From contig CAUDNR010001846.1 of assembly GCA_958430865.1 (NCBI GenBank), forward strand, positions 42,995 through 75,784: a stretch of DNA of 32,790 bases. Direction: 5' to 3'. Below, piece by piece: positions 20,430 through 31,101 of this stretch. The notes below the pieces were generated by a model. That model had not been told where the DNA came from and ran no database searches. It worked only from the letters and a program-made list of their open reading frames with translations. Position 1 is the first letter of the stretch. Each line of letters begins with the position of its first letter. The stretch is from Entrophospora sp. SA101. Its lineage: Eukaryota > Glomeromycota > Glomeromycetes > Entrophosporales > Entrophosporaceae. The translations under genes were made by a program, and so were the position numbers.

Positions 20430-20965
20430 AGTCATCATGTTCCCGTTTAATCTGACATCCAGAGCAAGCATCACATGTCTTGGGATTAAGAAACGAGGGA
20501 TAGATTGTCATTATGTGATCAATCCTACCAGCTCAATCATAATCGACAAGTTTAATTTTTTTAACCCATCATTGTTAGTTATCCTTCATTTTTGTTTGAC
20601 AGAGAATGTTTAGATTTCTCAAATCACCTTGCACAAATTTTGCATTACGCATCTTTCTAACAACTTCTTTAAATGCACTTTTTTTATTTCTGTAGGTTCA
20701 TGCAGAAACAACGTTGGTTTTCCAAAACTAGAGAATTTCGTGACTGTGCGAAAGTCAAAAGATTTCGCCACAAACCGAAACTAGCTTTGACATATAACCC
20801 TTAATTTTACTTTCGCCTTTTCAAAATATTTTTGGCAATCGCTATCTAAAACCTCCATCATAACCATATATCATTCTGATAACCAAAAAGACGAAAGACA
20901 ATGCCCAAATCTGCGCAGAATGTGTGTGCATCTATTCCATATCTCTCCGCAAACTTCACAAGTAG
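20430..20965 (-). pseudogene. Kinase-like domain pseudogene (copy B)
   Basis: Minus-strand remnant homologous to 2780-3318. It retains KMRNAKFVQGDLRNLNILC (about 20596-20655), which resembles a kinase catalytic loop with its Asp and Asn, and LVDYD followed by TGA then AGRIDHIMTIYPSFLNPKT (around 20480-20550), resembling the DFG-region motif. The hinge-like segment WYMVVME of copy A is damaged here by a deletion near 20865-20885. The same TGA is present in both copies, so decay began before duplication. Frames change several times; no intact product is possible. Confidence 0.55.
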
Positions 20966-20968
20966 TTG

Positions 20969-21591
20969 CCTACTCTTTTGGTGGCTGAGATACAAGACCT
21001 GGTGCTTTTTTATTCAAAAATCATTGATTGACTTGATCATTTTGAACAGGGCATGAATTTCATTTTTTAAGCATGCATTTGGTTGATAACATGATTAGAA
21101 GGAGAGTCTTACTGAACACTCTGTTCCAACGTTGGTTCAAACTAGAGCCTGATATGACCAATGGACTTTTTATTCCAAGAATTGATGTTTTGTATGTAAA
21201 TACTCGACGAAAAGCTTTTTTATTCATTGACAACATACATGCTAATTTTTCAACCGATAAAAATGCATCAGTCGTGAAACGATCATGATTCATTAAAAAC
21301 GTGATTGTTGATTTACTGACAATTCAATGCAAATCTTTTCAATAGACCAGATTGTAATACAACTTATGTCTCGCAATATAACTATTCCCACACAGTTTAC
21401 CTCCCTCCTCTTGGATGGTACAGTGGCAGATTTATTCTATGTATATCATGCACTGCACTTTATATACAGATTCAACAGATTACAAAAAAATGAATCATAC
21501 AGTGAGCCCTTTTATTGATTGGCTAATTTTAATTTGAAGTGACAAAGCATTTTTATTTATTAAATTATATCGTTATAGCTAAAATTAAGAT
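20969..21591. other. Intergenic, short frames only
   Basis: Frames at 21060-21293 (minus), 21073-21288 (plus) and 21327-21518 (plus) overlap one another and show no recognised motif. Nothing supports a gene. The TPX2-like gene ends at 21592. Confidence 0.4.
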
Positions 21592-24279
21592 TCATTCATT
21601 CATTTTATTTAGAAGGTTTTTTTTTACCCAATCTAAATTTTTATTAGCCTTCATTTTAGCACGTCGTTTATCACCAATAAATGGTGAAATTGGTTTAGTT
21701 GGTTTTCTTGATGATGGTTTGATCCTAATTGGAAAGTATCTTCTTATAGGTCTAGCTTTAAGAATTGTGAGTTTTCGCAAACGTCGTATCTCCTTTCGAA
21801 CACGTTCCTTTAATAATATAATTATTTGTCGTTTATAAACAATTAATCATTCGCTCGTAATCATAATCTTTTTAAAAAAATTTCACCAACCTTCTCTTCT
21901 TGTAACTTCATTAACTTAATAAAATTTTCATGTTGATCACGTTTCTTTCTCTCCTCATCAAATAACCTACGTTCAACAACACGCGTATCCGTCTTGAACA
22001 CAAATTCTATTGGATTTGTTGGTAGTTTGGTGAACCTTTTGGGTGTATAAAAAACCATGTCATTATGATCTTTTCGTGGCGTTGGTGTAGCATGAAATCT
22101 AACATTCTCATTGCCTTTTTGAATATTTTTCGTAAGTGTTTCCTGAAATGTTCTTTGATACTTTTCTCCTCTAATGTCTGTGACCAGTTTAAATGGGTTA
22201 GGTTCTGTTAGTGGTAATGAACCGATTTGGAGTGGTTGCTTTTTATTACAATACTAAATAAAAAGGATAATATTGATAATATTGAGTTAGAAATATTAAA
22301 TATTAAGTTACTGATTCACGTTTCCTATTTTTTAAAAAAACATACAAAACATCAGGCGAATCACTAGGAAATGATTGTACCTTAAAATTATGTGCTTGTT
22401 TCTCTTCCTCTTCTTGTTGTCTCATTTTGCCTTTAACGACTTTGACTTTTCTTTGCGAGATTTTATCACCTGGTAATGCAAATTTAGGCATTAATATCTT
22501 GTGATGTGGTGTAATAAAAGTTTTTTTTTTACATTTTTTAGGTGTTGAATGATATGTTTTCACATTATTACTATTACGATTACTATTATCGTCATTACTA
22601 TTATCATTATTAGTTGTTGGCAATGACTGATTTTGTTGTTCCGGTGATTTAGATTTTGGGATATTTGAAGAATGGGAAATCGTATTTTTCAACTTGTTAT
22701 TATTATTTACTATTTGCCCTTGATGATCCTCATTATTATTATAATTATTATGAAATATATTTTCCTCGACGTTTAGAATCCTAAATAAAAAAACATTGAA
22801 TTTTTATTGACATAAATCAATAAATAAATAACTTTTAAAAAAAGTTTCGTTTTACCTGATATGTTGTGCTCTTAATTTTGTAAGTAAATTGGGAGATCTT
22901 GGTCTTGTAAGTTGATTATGTGACAAAGAAGTTGGCTATATATATATATACACACGTATTAATTGGTTGGTTGTTTGTTTTTTTCATTTCCAATTATAAT
23001 TCTTTTTTTTTTTCTACTTACGTGAAATTTTACAACTTTTGATTTATATCTTTCAGGTGTTCTTTCCATAAACAATTTAATCCTCTCTGCCAAAGGAATA
23101 ATAGGAGTCGTGTCTATTATTGCCGCTGACTTATAGTTTGATCCATGAAATTTAAAAGGTTTTGGAACTGTAAAGTTTCTTCTTTTATCAATGTTCATAT
23201 TGTTAGATTGACGTTTCTATGAAAAAATAAATCAGTTAAAACTGTTTCAATTAACACAATGGTAATGACTATTATATGGTACCTTAACACCTGAAAATTT
23301 AAGTGCTGGTTCACCATTTACGCGATTTAGTAGTGGTTGAATAGATTTTTTAGAAAGATTGAACCCTTTGGGTGTTGTGTTTACTAGTTTTCTTTTATTA
23401 CTACCAGCCTGATTAGATGATGGTTTTTTTAACAAGTTTTCCAAATGAACATTATCTTTGTTATTATTTTCTCCAACTTTTAAAAAAGAGTTTAAATCTG
23501 TTATTCTGTTATTTGTTTTATTCTTGACTTTTTGATTATCATCGTCATCAAGTATGATTACTGGTTCTAGATTACACCTACTATTATTAACGTTATTAAT
23601 ATAATTGTTGTTGTCGTTATAGTTGCTTTGATTTGAATAATAGTAATTGTTAGAAGTCTTCAAAGTTAAGTTTTCAGGTAAATCATTATCAATACTAATA
23701 TCATCGGGATTTTCTTTGTTAGACAATAATACCGTAGAACTAAGTGTAACTTTACTTGCAGATGCTTTTTGTGTTAATAATAATGCTATACGGGTTGGTG
23801 TTAATTCATAATCATAATCATAACCATTATTATTATTATCATTGATCGGCGAGGAAATTGTCATTAAATTATGGCTACTGTTATTACTACGAGATCCAAT
23901 TAATTTGCATGATGTAGTACTATTGTTGTAGTCGTCTAATTCTAATTTTTTACACACCAATATATTAATAATATATTATCATTGAACAAAATGAAAATAT
24001 ATATCTTGAAAAACTTTTTTTAGATAAATTACCAAATAAATTGCTGTTATTTCCCTCATTAGTTTGATCGTAAAGAATGTCAGGACATTTTGACGTGTTG
24101 TATTTTTTAAATATTGAAGAGCTCGCACATGGTGTCGATGGTGATGGTGATGATGAGATTCTTGCTTCTTTAAAACTATCAGAAATGACTTTTCTAAATG
24201 GAGAGCCGTTGTTATTGGTATCACGATCGATTTGTAAAAAAAGTTTACTTTTTTTATATGGAGAATTTTTTAATTTCAT
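21592..24279 (-). CDS. TPX2: TPX2-like spindle assembly factor
   Basis: A seven-exon model with matching phases: 24279-24033, 23941-23283, 23216-23022, 22935-22856, 22780-22351, 22253-21891 and 21807-21592, giving 729 aa, close to human TPX2 (747). Family motifs appear in order: NFTVPKPFKFHG (exon 3), LTRPRSPNLLTKLRAQH (exon 4), FKVQSFP (exon 5), PLTEPNPFKLVTDIRGEKYQ (about residues 551-570), FVFKTDTRVVERR with a long charged helix, and KERVRKEIRRLRKLTILKAR then PIRRYFP (about 658-684), the C-terminal TPX2 domain. TPX2 binds microtubules, activates Aurora A and acts in Ran-dependent spindle assembly in animals and plants. Here the first 300 residues are Asn/Ser-rich and I see no obvious Aurora-binding N-terminus. 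The exon 5 donor is uncertain (22351 or 22342). It shares a promoter region with uS11. Confidence 0.85.
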
Positions 24280-24556
24280 TCTCTTTTTGAAAATAAAAAA
24301 GGAATAATTTATTAATATTCATATTAAATAAATTACAATTAACGATTATATAATATTTACATAAAATGTCGAAAAAAGTTGATTTAAATGAGAATAATAA
24401 TAAAAGAACAATTTTTCGTGTTATTATTTTTGCACATGATTTATGTAGATCAATCATTTTTATTGGTTTAAATTGATTTTTCATCTTTTTTTTTTAATTT
24501 TAATTTTTTACAATTATATTTTTTTTTTTTGTTGCTTTAAAAATCAATTCTAAACA
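24280..24556. promoter_or_regulatory. Divergent promoter region of TPX2-like and uS11 genes
   Basis: 277 bp separate the two start codons, on opposite strands. The region has long T tracts (24485-24495 and 24522-24533) upstream of the uS11 ATG, typical nucleosome-poor promoter composition. No specific factor site can be assigned by eye. It must also hold both 5' UTRs. Confidence 0.6.
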
Positions 24557-25489
24557 ATGGTAATATTTTCCTTTTTCCTTTTCCAATTAATCGATTAATT
24601 CTTTCATTCATTCGAGCTCCAAATATAATAGTTAATTATTTATTTGATTAATTAATTGAATTTTTTTGTAGTCTAAGAAAGTAAAGAAAGTCAAAGTAGA
24701 AGAGAACATTTCACTTGGACCACAAGTTCAAGGCGATGAAAAAGTTTTTGGGGTAGCACATATTTTTGCTTCATTCAATGATACTTTTGTTCATGTAACT
24801 GATTTATCAGGCCGAGAAACAATTGTTCGTGTAACTGGTATGAATATACTCTTCTTCAAATTATTTGTTTATGCTGTCTTGAATAAATATTTTATTTATT
24901 TCGAGTGTTCTTTTACTTTCTAAAATTTTTTCAATTTTAAATTGAGAGATTTTTTATGATATATATATATTATTCATATTATAAATAAAGGGAATAGTGG
25001 TGAAACACATAATCCCCAAAAAAAATATTCCCTCTCACTAATTCATTACAAATATAATAATAATAATAGGAGGTATGAAAGTTAAAGCTGATAGAGACGA
25101 GTCATCACCATATGCAGCTATGTTAGCAGCACAAGATGTAGCAGCAAGATGTAAAGAATTAGGTATTACTGCTTTACATATTAAATTACGAGCAACTGGT
25201 GGTAATGGTACAAAAACACCCGGACCTGGTGCACAATCAGCTTTAAGAGCTTTGGCTAGATCTGGAATGAAAATTGGTAGAATAGAAGATGTCACTCCTA
25301 TTCCAACTGATAGTAGTACGTATATCCTCATTCATTATTTGTATTCATTATGTATTTTTTTTTGTGTGTGTGTGTGTAGGTGAATATGGATGGGTGTTAA
25401 TAAATATTCAACAATGAATTAATTTAATTTTTATTATTTGTTAAATCTTAGCTCGTAGAAAAGGTGGTCGCAGAGGCAGACGTCTGTAA
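24557..25489 (+). CDS. RPS14: 40S ribosomal protein uS11 (S14)
   Basis: Exons 24557-24559 (the ATG alone), 24672-24837, 25070-25315 and 25452-25489 join in consistent phase to 150 aa, the usual length of eukaryotic uS11. The sequence is unmistakable: [120 protein letters not shown] and the C-terminal [12 protein letters not shown]. uS11 binds the 3' major domain of 18S rRNA on the 40S platform, and its C-terminal tail reaches the decoding region. The intron directly after the ATG is a common arrangement in fungal ribosomal protein genes. Intron 3 carries a short TG run (25363-25376). Divergent from the TPX2-like gene. Confidence 0.97.
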
Positions 25490-27252
25490 AGAGTAGTAGC
25501 AACATATTATTTATATTATATAGAAAATGAGAATTTAATTAAATCAACAAATAATATTGTGTTTATTATCTTCGTAATCATAATAATAAAAGACTTTATT
25601 GATCAACGAATATTCAAAATTATAAATAAAAAAGCAATAATTAATCAATCGTCCATTGCACATCGTTATTCCTAAAATAAATTTATATTAAAAAAATAAA
25701 AAATATTTCAAATAATAATACCAACAATAATAAATAACCTTAGTTGTAATAACATCCTTAGCTTCAGCTAATCTTTAAATTAATAATAATAAAAAAAAGA
25801 TTTTGTCAGTAAAAATTCAACTGGATTATTATTAGGTTTAAAAATTTAATACCAATTTTATCAACCTAATTAATCATTTCAATGCTTTTCATTTATCATT
25901 TTTTATAGTCACTAAAATCTGATTTTAATTAATTATTATTATAAAAAAAAATTGATAAATAAAAGTTAACGATTTATAATAATAAATTCTTAAGAAATTT
26001 AATTCTACTTGTGTGATATGCCAACGGATGTAATTTTGTCTCCATCATCATTATTATCAAAATATTTATCAGAATATATCTTGTTGATACGTAAAAACCA
26101 TAATCCAAATATGCAATTTCACTAGTTACTTAATTTTTCGAAATTTTTTTTTTCTTTTACCCGAATCCGAATTCTAAAATGGCACATCGTCTATAGTACA
26201 TAAAAAAACATACTTTCTGATAAATTACGATTAAATCTGACATCGTATTGCTTTTGTACAGTAAAAATGTTATTAATATAAATAATTAAAATTTTGTTGC
26301 AATGTTTATTTTTAGTTGTTTTTACTGGAGATATCATTGGCAGAGTTTGTCGCGATCCATTGAAGATTTGTGCTGCCGGCCTGCATTGTGGATCATAGTT
26401 GATATGGTATCTGGGATTATTGATCCCTGGATAACAAACGGGCTTGTTTCAACTACAATATTCCATTAGTCATCACTAAATATACTCTGATAGGGACAAG
26501 GTTTACAGACCACAAATATGGAGGACAATGCTAAGGTTTCATAAGCCTTATGAAATTAAAAAAGTGCTAACATAGCAAATTGCCATTATTTAATAACATC
26601 ATGTAGTCTAAATTATTTTTTAAAACAATGAATAGTATAAATTTTACATCAAATAAAATAAAACGATTTATCGAGGTGCCGTCCAATCGTATGTCGTGCA
26701 CGTGACCTAGTCTCATTTTAATATTTTTATTATAAATGATGTCACTTGTGAAAAATTAAATCGGATAATTAAATAATTCTACATATATTAATATTTAAGA
26801 GCCTTGCTCATAAGATTTCATAATTAATAATAAACAAATTATTAATAAAACACTTTTGTGGTTGGAAATTAAACAGTAGGGTTTAATTGTTTGTTTGGTT
26901 GTTAGAATGGTATAGAACTCTGAGGTTTTGGTTATTTGCTTAGTAAAGAAGCAAAGGTTTTGGGTTTTTGGTTTTTGTAAACATTTTGTTAAGTGTAAAT
27001 GTAAGGAAAGTGACGGGCAAAAATATTAAGCGTCAACAGTTATTACTGATTGACAACCTATACAAGGAGTTAACAGTTATTGACCAAAGTCATTATCATA
27101 TGGGGCATGCTGCAACAAAACCAGACAAAGTGAACATTGGTATTACCAAGAATTTCAGGGATCAAATTTTAGTAGTGTGATTATTAAAATCTTCCATTTG
27201 TTATCAGGTGATATATAGAATTACTCCTAGATAAAAATAGTTAATATGAAAC
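25490..27252. other. Intergenic between uS11 and MITE
   Basis: The first part is the uS11 3' flank (AT-rich, AATAAT/ATAAA-type signals near 25580). At 26311-26390 a short frame after a TTTTTAG reads GDIIGRVCRDPLKICAAGLH then CGS and a stop; cysteine-rich but too short to call. The frame 26968-27180 (for example IDQSHYHMGHAATKPDKVNI) is coding-like but unrecognised. No RNA gene seen. Confidence 0.4.
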
Positions 27253-27507
27253 TAAGGTTTCCGGCCGAAACTCTCTCAATTAGTAGCCGAAATTGCTGAA
27301 ACACTTTGGGCAAAAATTACTTTTTTATAAGCCCAAACTATTTTTTGTTATTAGCCGAAATTGGGTGAAATTACTTTAAAGTTGTTTAAGTTAAAATAAG
27401 TTGATTGGTATAGTTTTTTAATGTTCATGTTTATAAAAAATATTGAGAAGCCCAAATTGCCCAAACTAGTTTGGGCTTTGAGAAAACAGTTTTGACCGGA
27501 AACCTTA
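27253..27507. mobile_element. MITE with intact target-site duplication, about 255 bp
   Basis: Terminal inverted repeats TAAGGTTTCCGG and CCGGAAACCTTA, extending to about 20 bp with two mismatches (CCGGCCGAAACT versus CCGGTCAAAACT). TATGAAAC flanks both sides directly (27245-27252 and 27508-27515); the direct repeat can be read as 8, 9 or 10 bp because its edges overlap the TIR. An 8-bp duplication would suggest hAT, 9 bp MULE. Internal palindrome GCCCAAACTAGTTTGGGC at 27459-27476. No ORF. The intact duplication indicates a fairly recent insertion. Confidence 0.88.
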
Positions 27508-27516
27508 TATGAAACT

Positions 27517-28048
27517 CATTTACATCATTATGTCAATCATACCAAACACATCAACCTTCAAATCAACTGCATCAATCATCTTATCCGTCATGTTTAATTC
27601 ATTCACCAAACTCGTCATTCATCTCCAAATCCAACTTACCCAGGAAATAGTTATAAATATGATAATCGATCAAGATTACAATAAGATTTAATTATTTATA
27701 ACAAAAGTTGAAGAATATTTGTAAATTTTTTAATTATTGTTCTTTTTTTATGTAATTATTTTTTAAAAGAATGATTTCTTTACCGTAATAGTGATAGTAA
27801 TTATAATTATTATGATTATGATTATGATTATTATATAATATTGTAAATAGTTTTTCCTTCGACGCTCAAATAAAGAAAATATAGATTAAATTTAAATTTT
27901 AATACAAATAAAAAGAAATTAATAATGATGCAATATTAATGCTAGTAATATATATCTATCTTTTAATTTTACTTTTTTTAATAATGTTAGAAATTAAATA
28001 GAAACTTGAGATGCAATAATACAATAATATTATTGTTATTATTAAGTT
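27517..28048. other. Intergenic, no supported gene
   Basis: 3' flank of the kinesin gene. The small plus frame 27509-27691 shows no motif. Very AT-rich; nothing else seen. Confidence 0.4.
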
Positions 28049-29876
28049 TTAACCTTTTTTTGCGATGCCGATGTGAGCTGCTTTTGCAATAAGCCCAAAT
28101 TCTAAACTGTTTTCAGTATCCGCTTGAGATGATCTTACCGGGGAAATATTAACTAACACCAACACCTTGGAATTTCCACCTACATATGTATAATATACAT
28201 ATATACACATACATATATTTATATATTATTATTATTATTATTGATATAAATAAAAACAAGTTTAAAAAAAATCCATATACAACATAACAATAATGGTTCA
28301 CCTAATGAATTCTTCAAAACATAGGTCAAGGTGGAGTCACGGTAATTGATATGACTCGCATTTTCCTTTATGTTTTGTATAACTGTTTTTAGACTGCTGA
28401 GACTCTTGTTAATATTTATCGTTTCAACTTGAAGATCTCCAGTTGATTCGTAAGCTGATATTTTCTCTGAACCTGCCAGGTCAATAAGGTTCAAGGAACC
28501 CGATAGTTTCTCATTTGTAACAGAATTAGAACCTTTGATATGAATCATAAATATGCTGTGACTTCTTGAAGAATTATCGTTCATTTTTGTAGAAGCAACA
28601 GTTCGGTTCTTTGTTGCGAATCTAAGTACTTGATTAACACAATCTGGTGATTCAAGGTTCACTAAATAATAATAATAATAAAATTATTTATCATCATCAC
28701 CATCATCATTATTTTAAATGACTCTTCTTTCTTTTTTACCTGTTTTCACATTAGCAATCCTTGTTGAACCCTCTTCAATGTCATGTGTTATCTTCACATC
28801 TTTGGATTCTCCATGTGAGATAAGCAAATCATAGATTTGATCATTATATATTTCGATGAATTGACCTTCGATAGTATAATTCCACCCCTGAAAATTCAAT
28901 TTGTTGATGAGGCCAAAGATGTGTGTGAACGCTCTTGTGATCATACCCTCACTTTCCGGAGTATCATCAGAACCTTGCATTGTGTAAGTTTTCCCCGCAC
29001 CTGTTTGACCATAAGCAAAAATGCAACAATTGTACCCATCGACCACCGATTGGACAACGTCAGCAGCGACCTCAGCGTATACTTGTCCTTGAGTGCTATC
29101 AGGTTTGAAAACATGATCAAATTTGTATTCCTTGAAAATATTTTTCTTTTTGTTTAGGTAATCTTTCACAACAGAACCAATCATGATTTTTTTGCTTTCA
29201 CATTCCCCTGGGTACTTGATCTCAATAAGAGGGACATCTTTCTCAGCAGGAGTTTGTGGACGAACTCTGCAAAAAACGCGAATTTTTCCTTTTATATCTT
29301 GAATGGCGTTGTGTAGGCGGTGACGAGTGTTTTCATTTTTAAAAAATTCTGTGTTCAAATCTTTGATAAACATTTTTTCTTTTTTAATTTTCTCCCCAAT
29401 TACGATCGATTCCCTAGCCATAGATTCTTCAGCCTCTTTGAGACTAGTCAGTTCGTTGCGATCTTTTTTGATTCTATCATTTAATATCTCCAATTCCTGA
29501 TATTTCTTCGTGATCTGCGAATCAAGATTTGCAATTTTTTCTTTAGTGGTTAAAAAATTACTTTTTACTTCACAGCTTTTTTCTGATAATTCCACCATTC
29601 CAACTTTTTTCTCCTCAATTTCGATCCTAAGCCTTTTATTCTCTTTTATACATGTTTCAAGCTGGGTAATTAGGTCGTTGTTGGTAGTGATAGTTCTGAT
29701 AAAAGTCGAAATCTTAGTAAACTAAAACATTTATTTCTTAAATGATAACTAAAGTAACGACGAGTGGCAGGCGATAAACACTACCACCATCCTTATTCTT
29801 AAAACACTTACCCAGTGATATTTTTTTCTTTATCGCTTTTGTTTCTTTTTTTCGTGTTTTTAAATCTGTCTGACAT
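28049..29876 (-). CDS. Kinesin-14 (C-terminal, minus-end-directed motor)
   Basis: Exons 29876-29812, 29695-28740, 28661-28302 and 28179-28049 join in matched phases (2, 1, 1) to 503 aa. The start MSDRFKNTKKRNKSDKEKN is chosen because only this ATG gives a phase-2 exon joining ITG|TITTNN. Residues about 25-155 are coiled coil. The kinesin-14 neck-motor junction GKIRVFCRVRP is near 158-168; then P-loop GQTGAGKT (about 251-258), NSSRSH (switch I), LIDLAGSE (switch II), NINKSLSSL, HINYRDSTLTYVLKNSLGGN and the end FGLIAKAAHIGIAKKG. A C-terminal motor after a coiled coil defines the Kar3/HSET/Ncd group, which walks to microtubule minus ends and focuses spindle poles. The tail is much shorter than in Kar3 or Ncd (usually about 700 aa). 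The region between LAGSE and NINKS (KISAYESTGDLQVET) departs from the usual consensus. All nucleotide-binding motifs look intact. Confidence 0.92.
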
Positions 29877-30289
29877 TTTGTTTTTAAAGGATAAAAAAAA
29901 GTTTTGTTATTTGATCGACATGTACACACTAATTATTTATCCTATTGGTTTTTTTTTTTTTTTTGGTAGGACAGACGCGAATTGATTTTTATTTTGGAAA
30001 AACAAAAAACAATTTATTTTTTGACAGAGCCCAAGGTGACAAAATGTGAGTGTTGTTGTTTGGTTTGGTTTTAGTCCCTAAAGAAATGTGTTAATAACTA
30101 ACCAGAGGTACTATTTTTTACTTGTATTGATATTTTTGGTTATTATAAACATTTTAATCGGAAATCAAAACGCGGAGCAGATCTTGCTGGGTAATTACAA
30201 GATTTTCTTTGATAATATTTTACTTCTCGTAATCAATAATAATATTAATCAATAATATTATTATTAATATTATAATTACAAGATGTCAA
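29877..30289. promoter_or_regulatory. Upstream region of kinesin-14 gene
   Basis: Contains a T16 tract (29949-29964) near the kinesin start and an AT palindromic stretch (ATTAATCAATAATATTATTATTAATATTAT, in parts, around 30242-30272). It probably includes the promoter; no specific element identified. Confidence 0.35.
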
Positions 30290-30760
30290 GGCAGCACACC
30301 GTTGAAAAAGAAACAATTCAAATATGTGATGTTTGATTACAGGAAAATAGCAGGCGTTGAAGCACGCACGCTACCTTGAACACTACAGTCATTCTCACAT
30401 CTTCCTCATGTACAAAGGCTAATCTGACTAGTGTCCCCCAATGATACAATGATGCAACTGAATTCCAGGGGGGGGTGGACATGTCCTGGAGTTTACCAAG
30501 ACTGCATCAATCGTCAATGACGTTTTCACTAATCCTCCCAGACCAGAGATGGCTGCTGGTATGCTGGTCGAAAAGTTGCCTGCAACGATCCGCCTCTAGG
30601 GCAAGGATGGCACTGTGACCAAGTCGCAACTCTGCTGATGAATATTAAGAGAATCTGCAGCTCGTTTCCAGCACAGGAGGTCGCAATTCAGAGCAGGGTT
30701 GGTGGCCCTGAAATTGCATTTGGATTCTGATGTTAGGAGGAAAGTTGTAAAATAGTGTTT
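30290..30760. other. Less AT-rich patch with decayed coding text
   Basis: Base composition is visibly more GC-rich than surrounding DNA. A plus frame reads LEFTKTASIVNDVFTNPPRP then EMAAGMLVEKLPATIRL, a TAG, GKDGTVTKSQLC, and after a shift LVALKLHLDSDVRRKVVK. A run of eight Gs at 30469-30476 disrupts the upstream frame. Family not recognised; it may be the damaged 5' part of the gene whose exons follow at 30829-31101. Confidence 0.35.
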
Positions 30761-30828
30761 GTTTTGTATAATCATTTTCATAAATGCTCTGTTTCTCTGA
30801 TACTAACCAATTTAATAATTTTGGGTAG

Positions 30829-31101
30829 GGGACTGGATTCTGTCCTATAGATTAAAATTATTGCATGATTATATACATCTTTGTCAACAATATGGCCAAC
30901 AAGGAAAAAGTTATAAAAATGGTTCAGATTTTGTTTGGTATGTTATGTTATAAATTAAATGTTCCCATAAATATTCTGCTTCTCTTTAATTTTTATTTGA
31001 CCAACTGAATTTGTTTTTTGAATGGGGGTAGGTTGTTGGCGAGTAGGCATGCCACTAACAAGACAGGAGACACCTTTGAGATATACCAGCCAAACTCATA
31101 G
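30829..31101 (+). CDS. Two phase-matched exons, unrecognised gene (partial)
   Basis: Exon 30829-30937 follows GGGTAG and ends TTTG|GTATGT. Exon 31032-31101 follows GGGGGTAG and ends at TAG. Phases match (1 in, 2 at the junction). Together: GDWILSYRLKLLHDYIHLCQ then QYGQQGKSYKNGSDFVW and LLASRHATNKTGDTFEIYQP then NS. Composition is coding-like and both splice sites are good. The 5' exons are not established; the candidate region 30440-30760 does not join in phase. Family unknown. Confidence 0.45.

Larger units (their letters stand above)
17554..20968. repeat. Large direct repeat, copy B
   Basis: Second copy of the 1-3325 segment. It starts 21 bases after a ten-N assembly gap. The first 1909 bases match copy A exactly as far as I can read; after 19462 the copies diverge in the exon 5-6 intron, exon 6, the 3' flank and the kinase-like pseudogene. 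The right end is near 20968, where copy A sequence ttaccttggg is replaced by tgcctactct. Copy B retains a block of about 57 bases (around 20590-20645) in the pseudogene that copy A has lost. Confidence 0.95.

Noticed and set aside
24077..24307. Plus-strand 76-codon frame
   Set aside because: Antisense to exon 1 of the TPX2-like gene.
28837..29157. Plus-strand 106-codon frame
   Set aside because: Antisense to the kinesin motor exon, which has clear motor motifs.
29738..29929. Minus frame starting MCTCRSNNKTFF as kinesin N-terminus
   Set aside because: Its donor is in the wrong phase for the next exon; the ATG at 29876 in another frame joins correctly.
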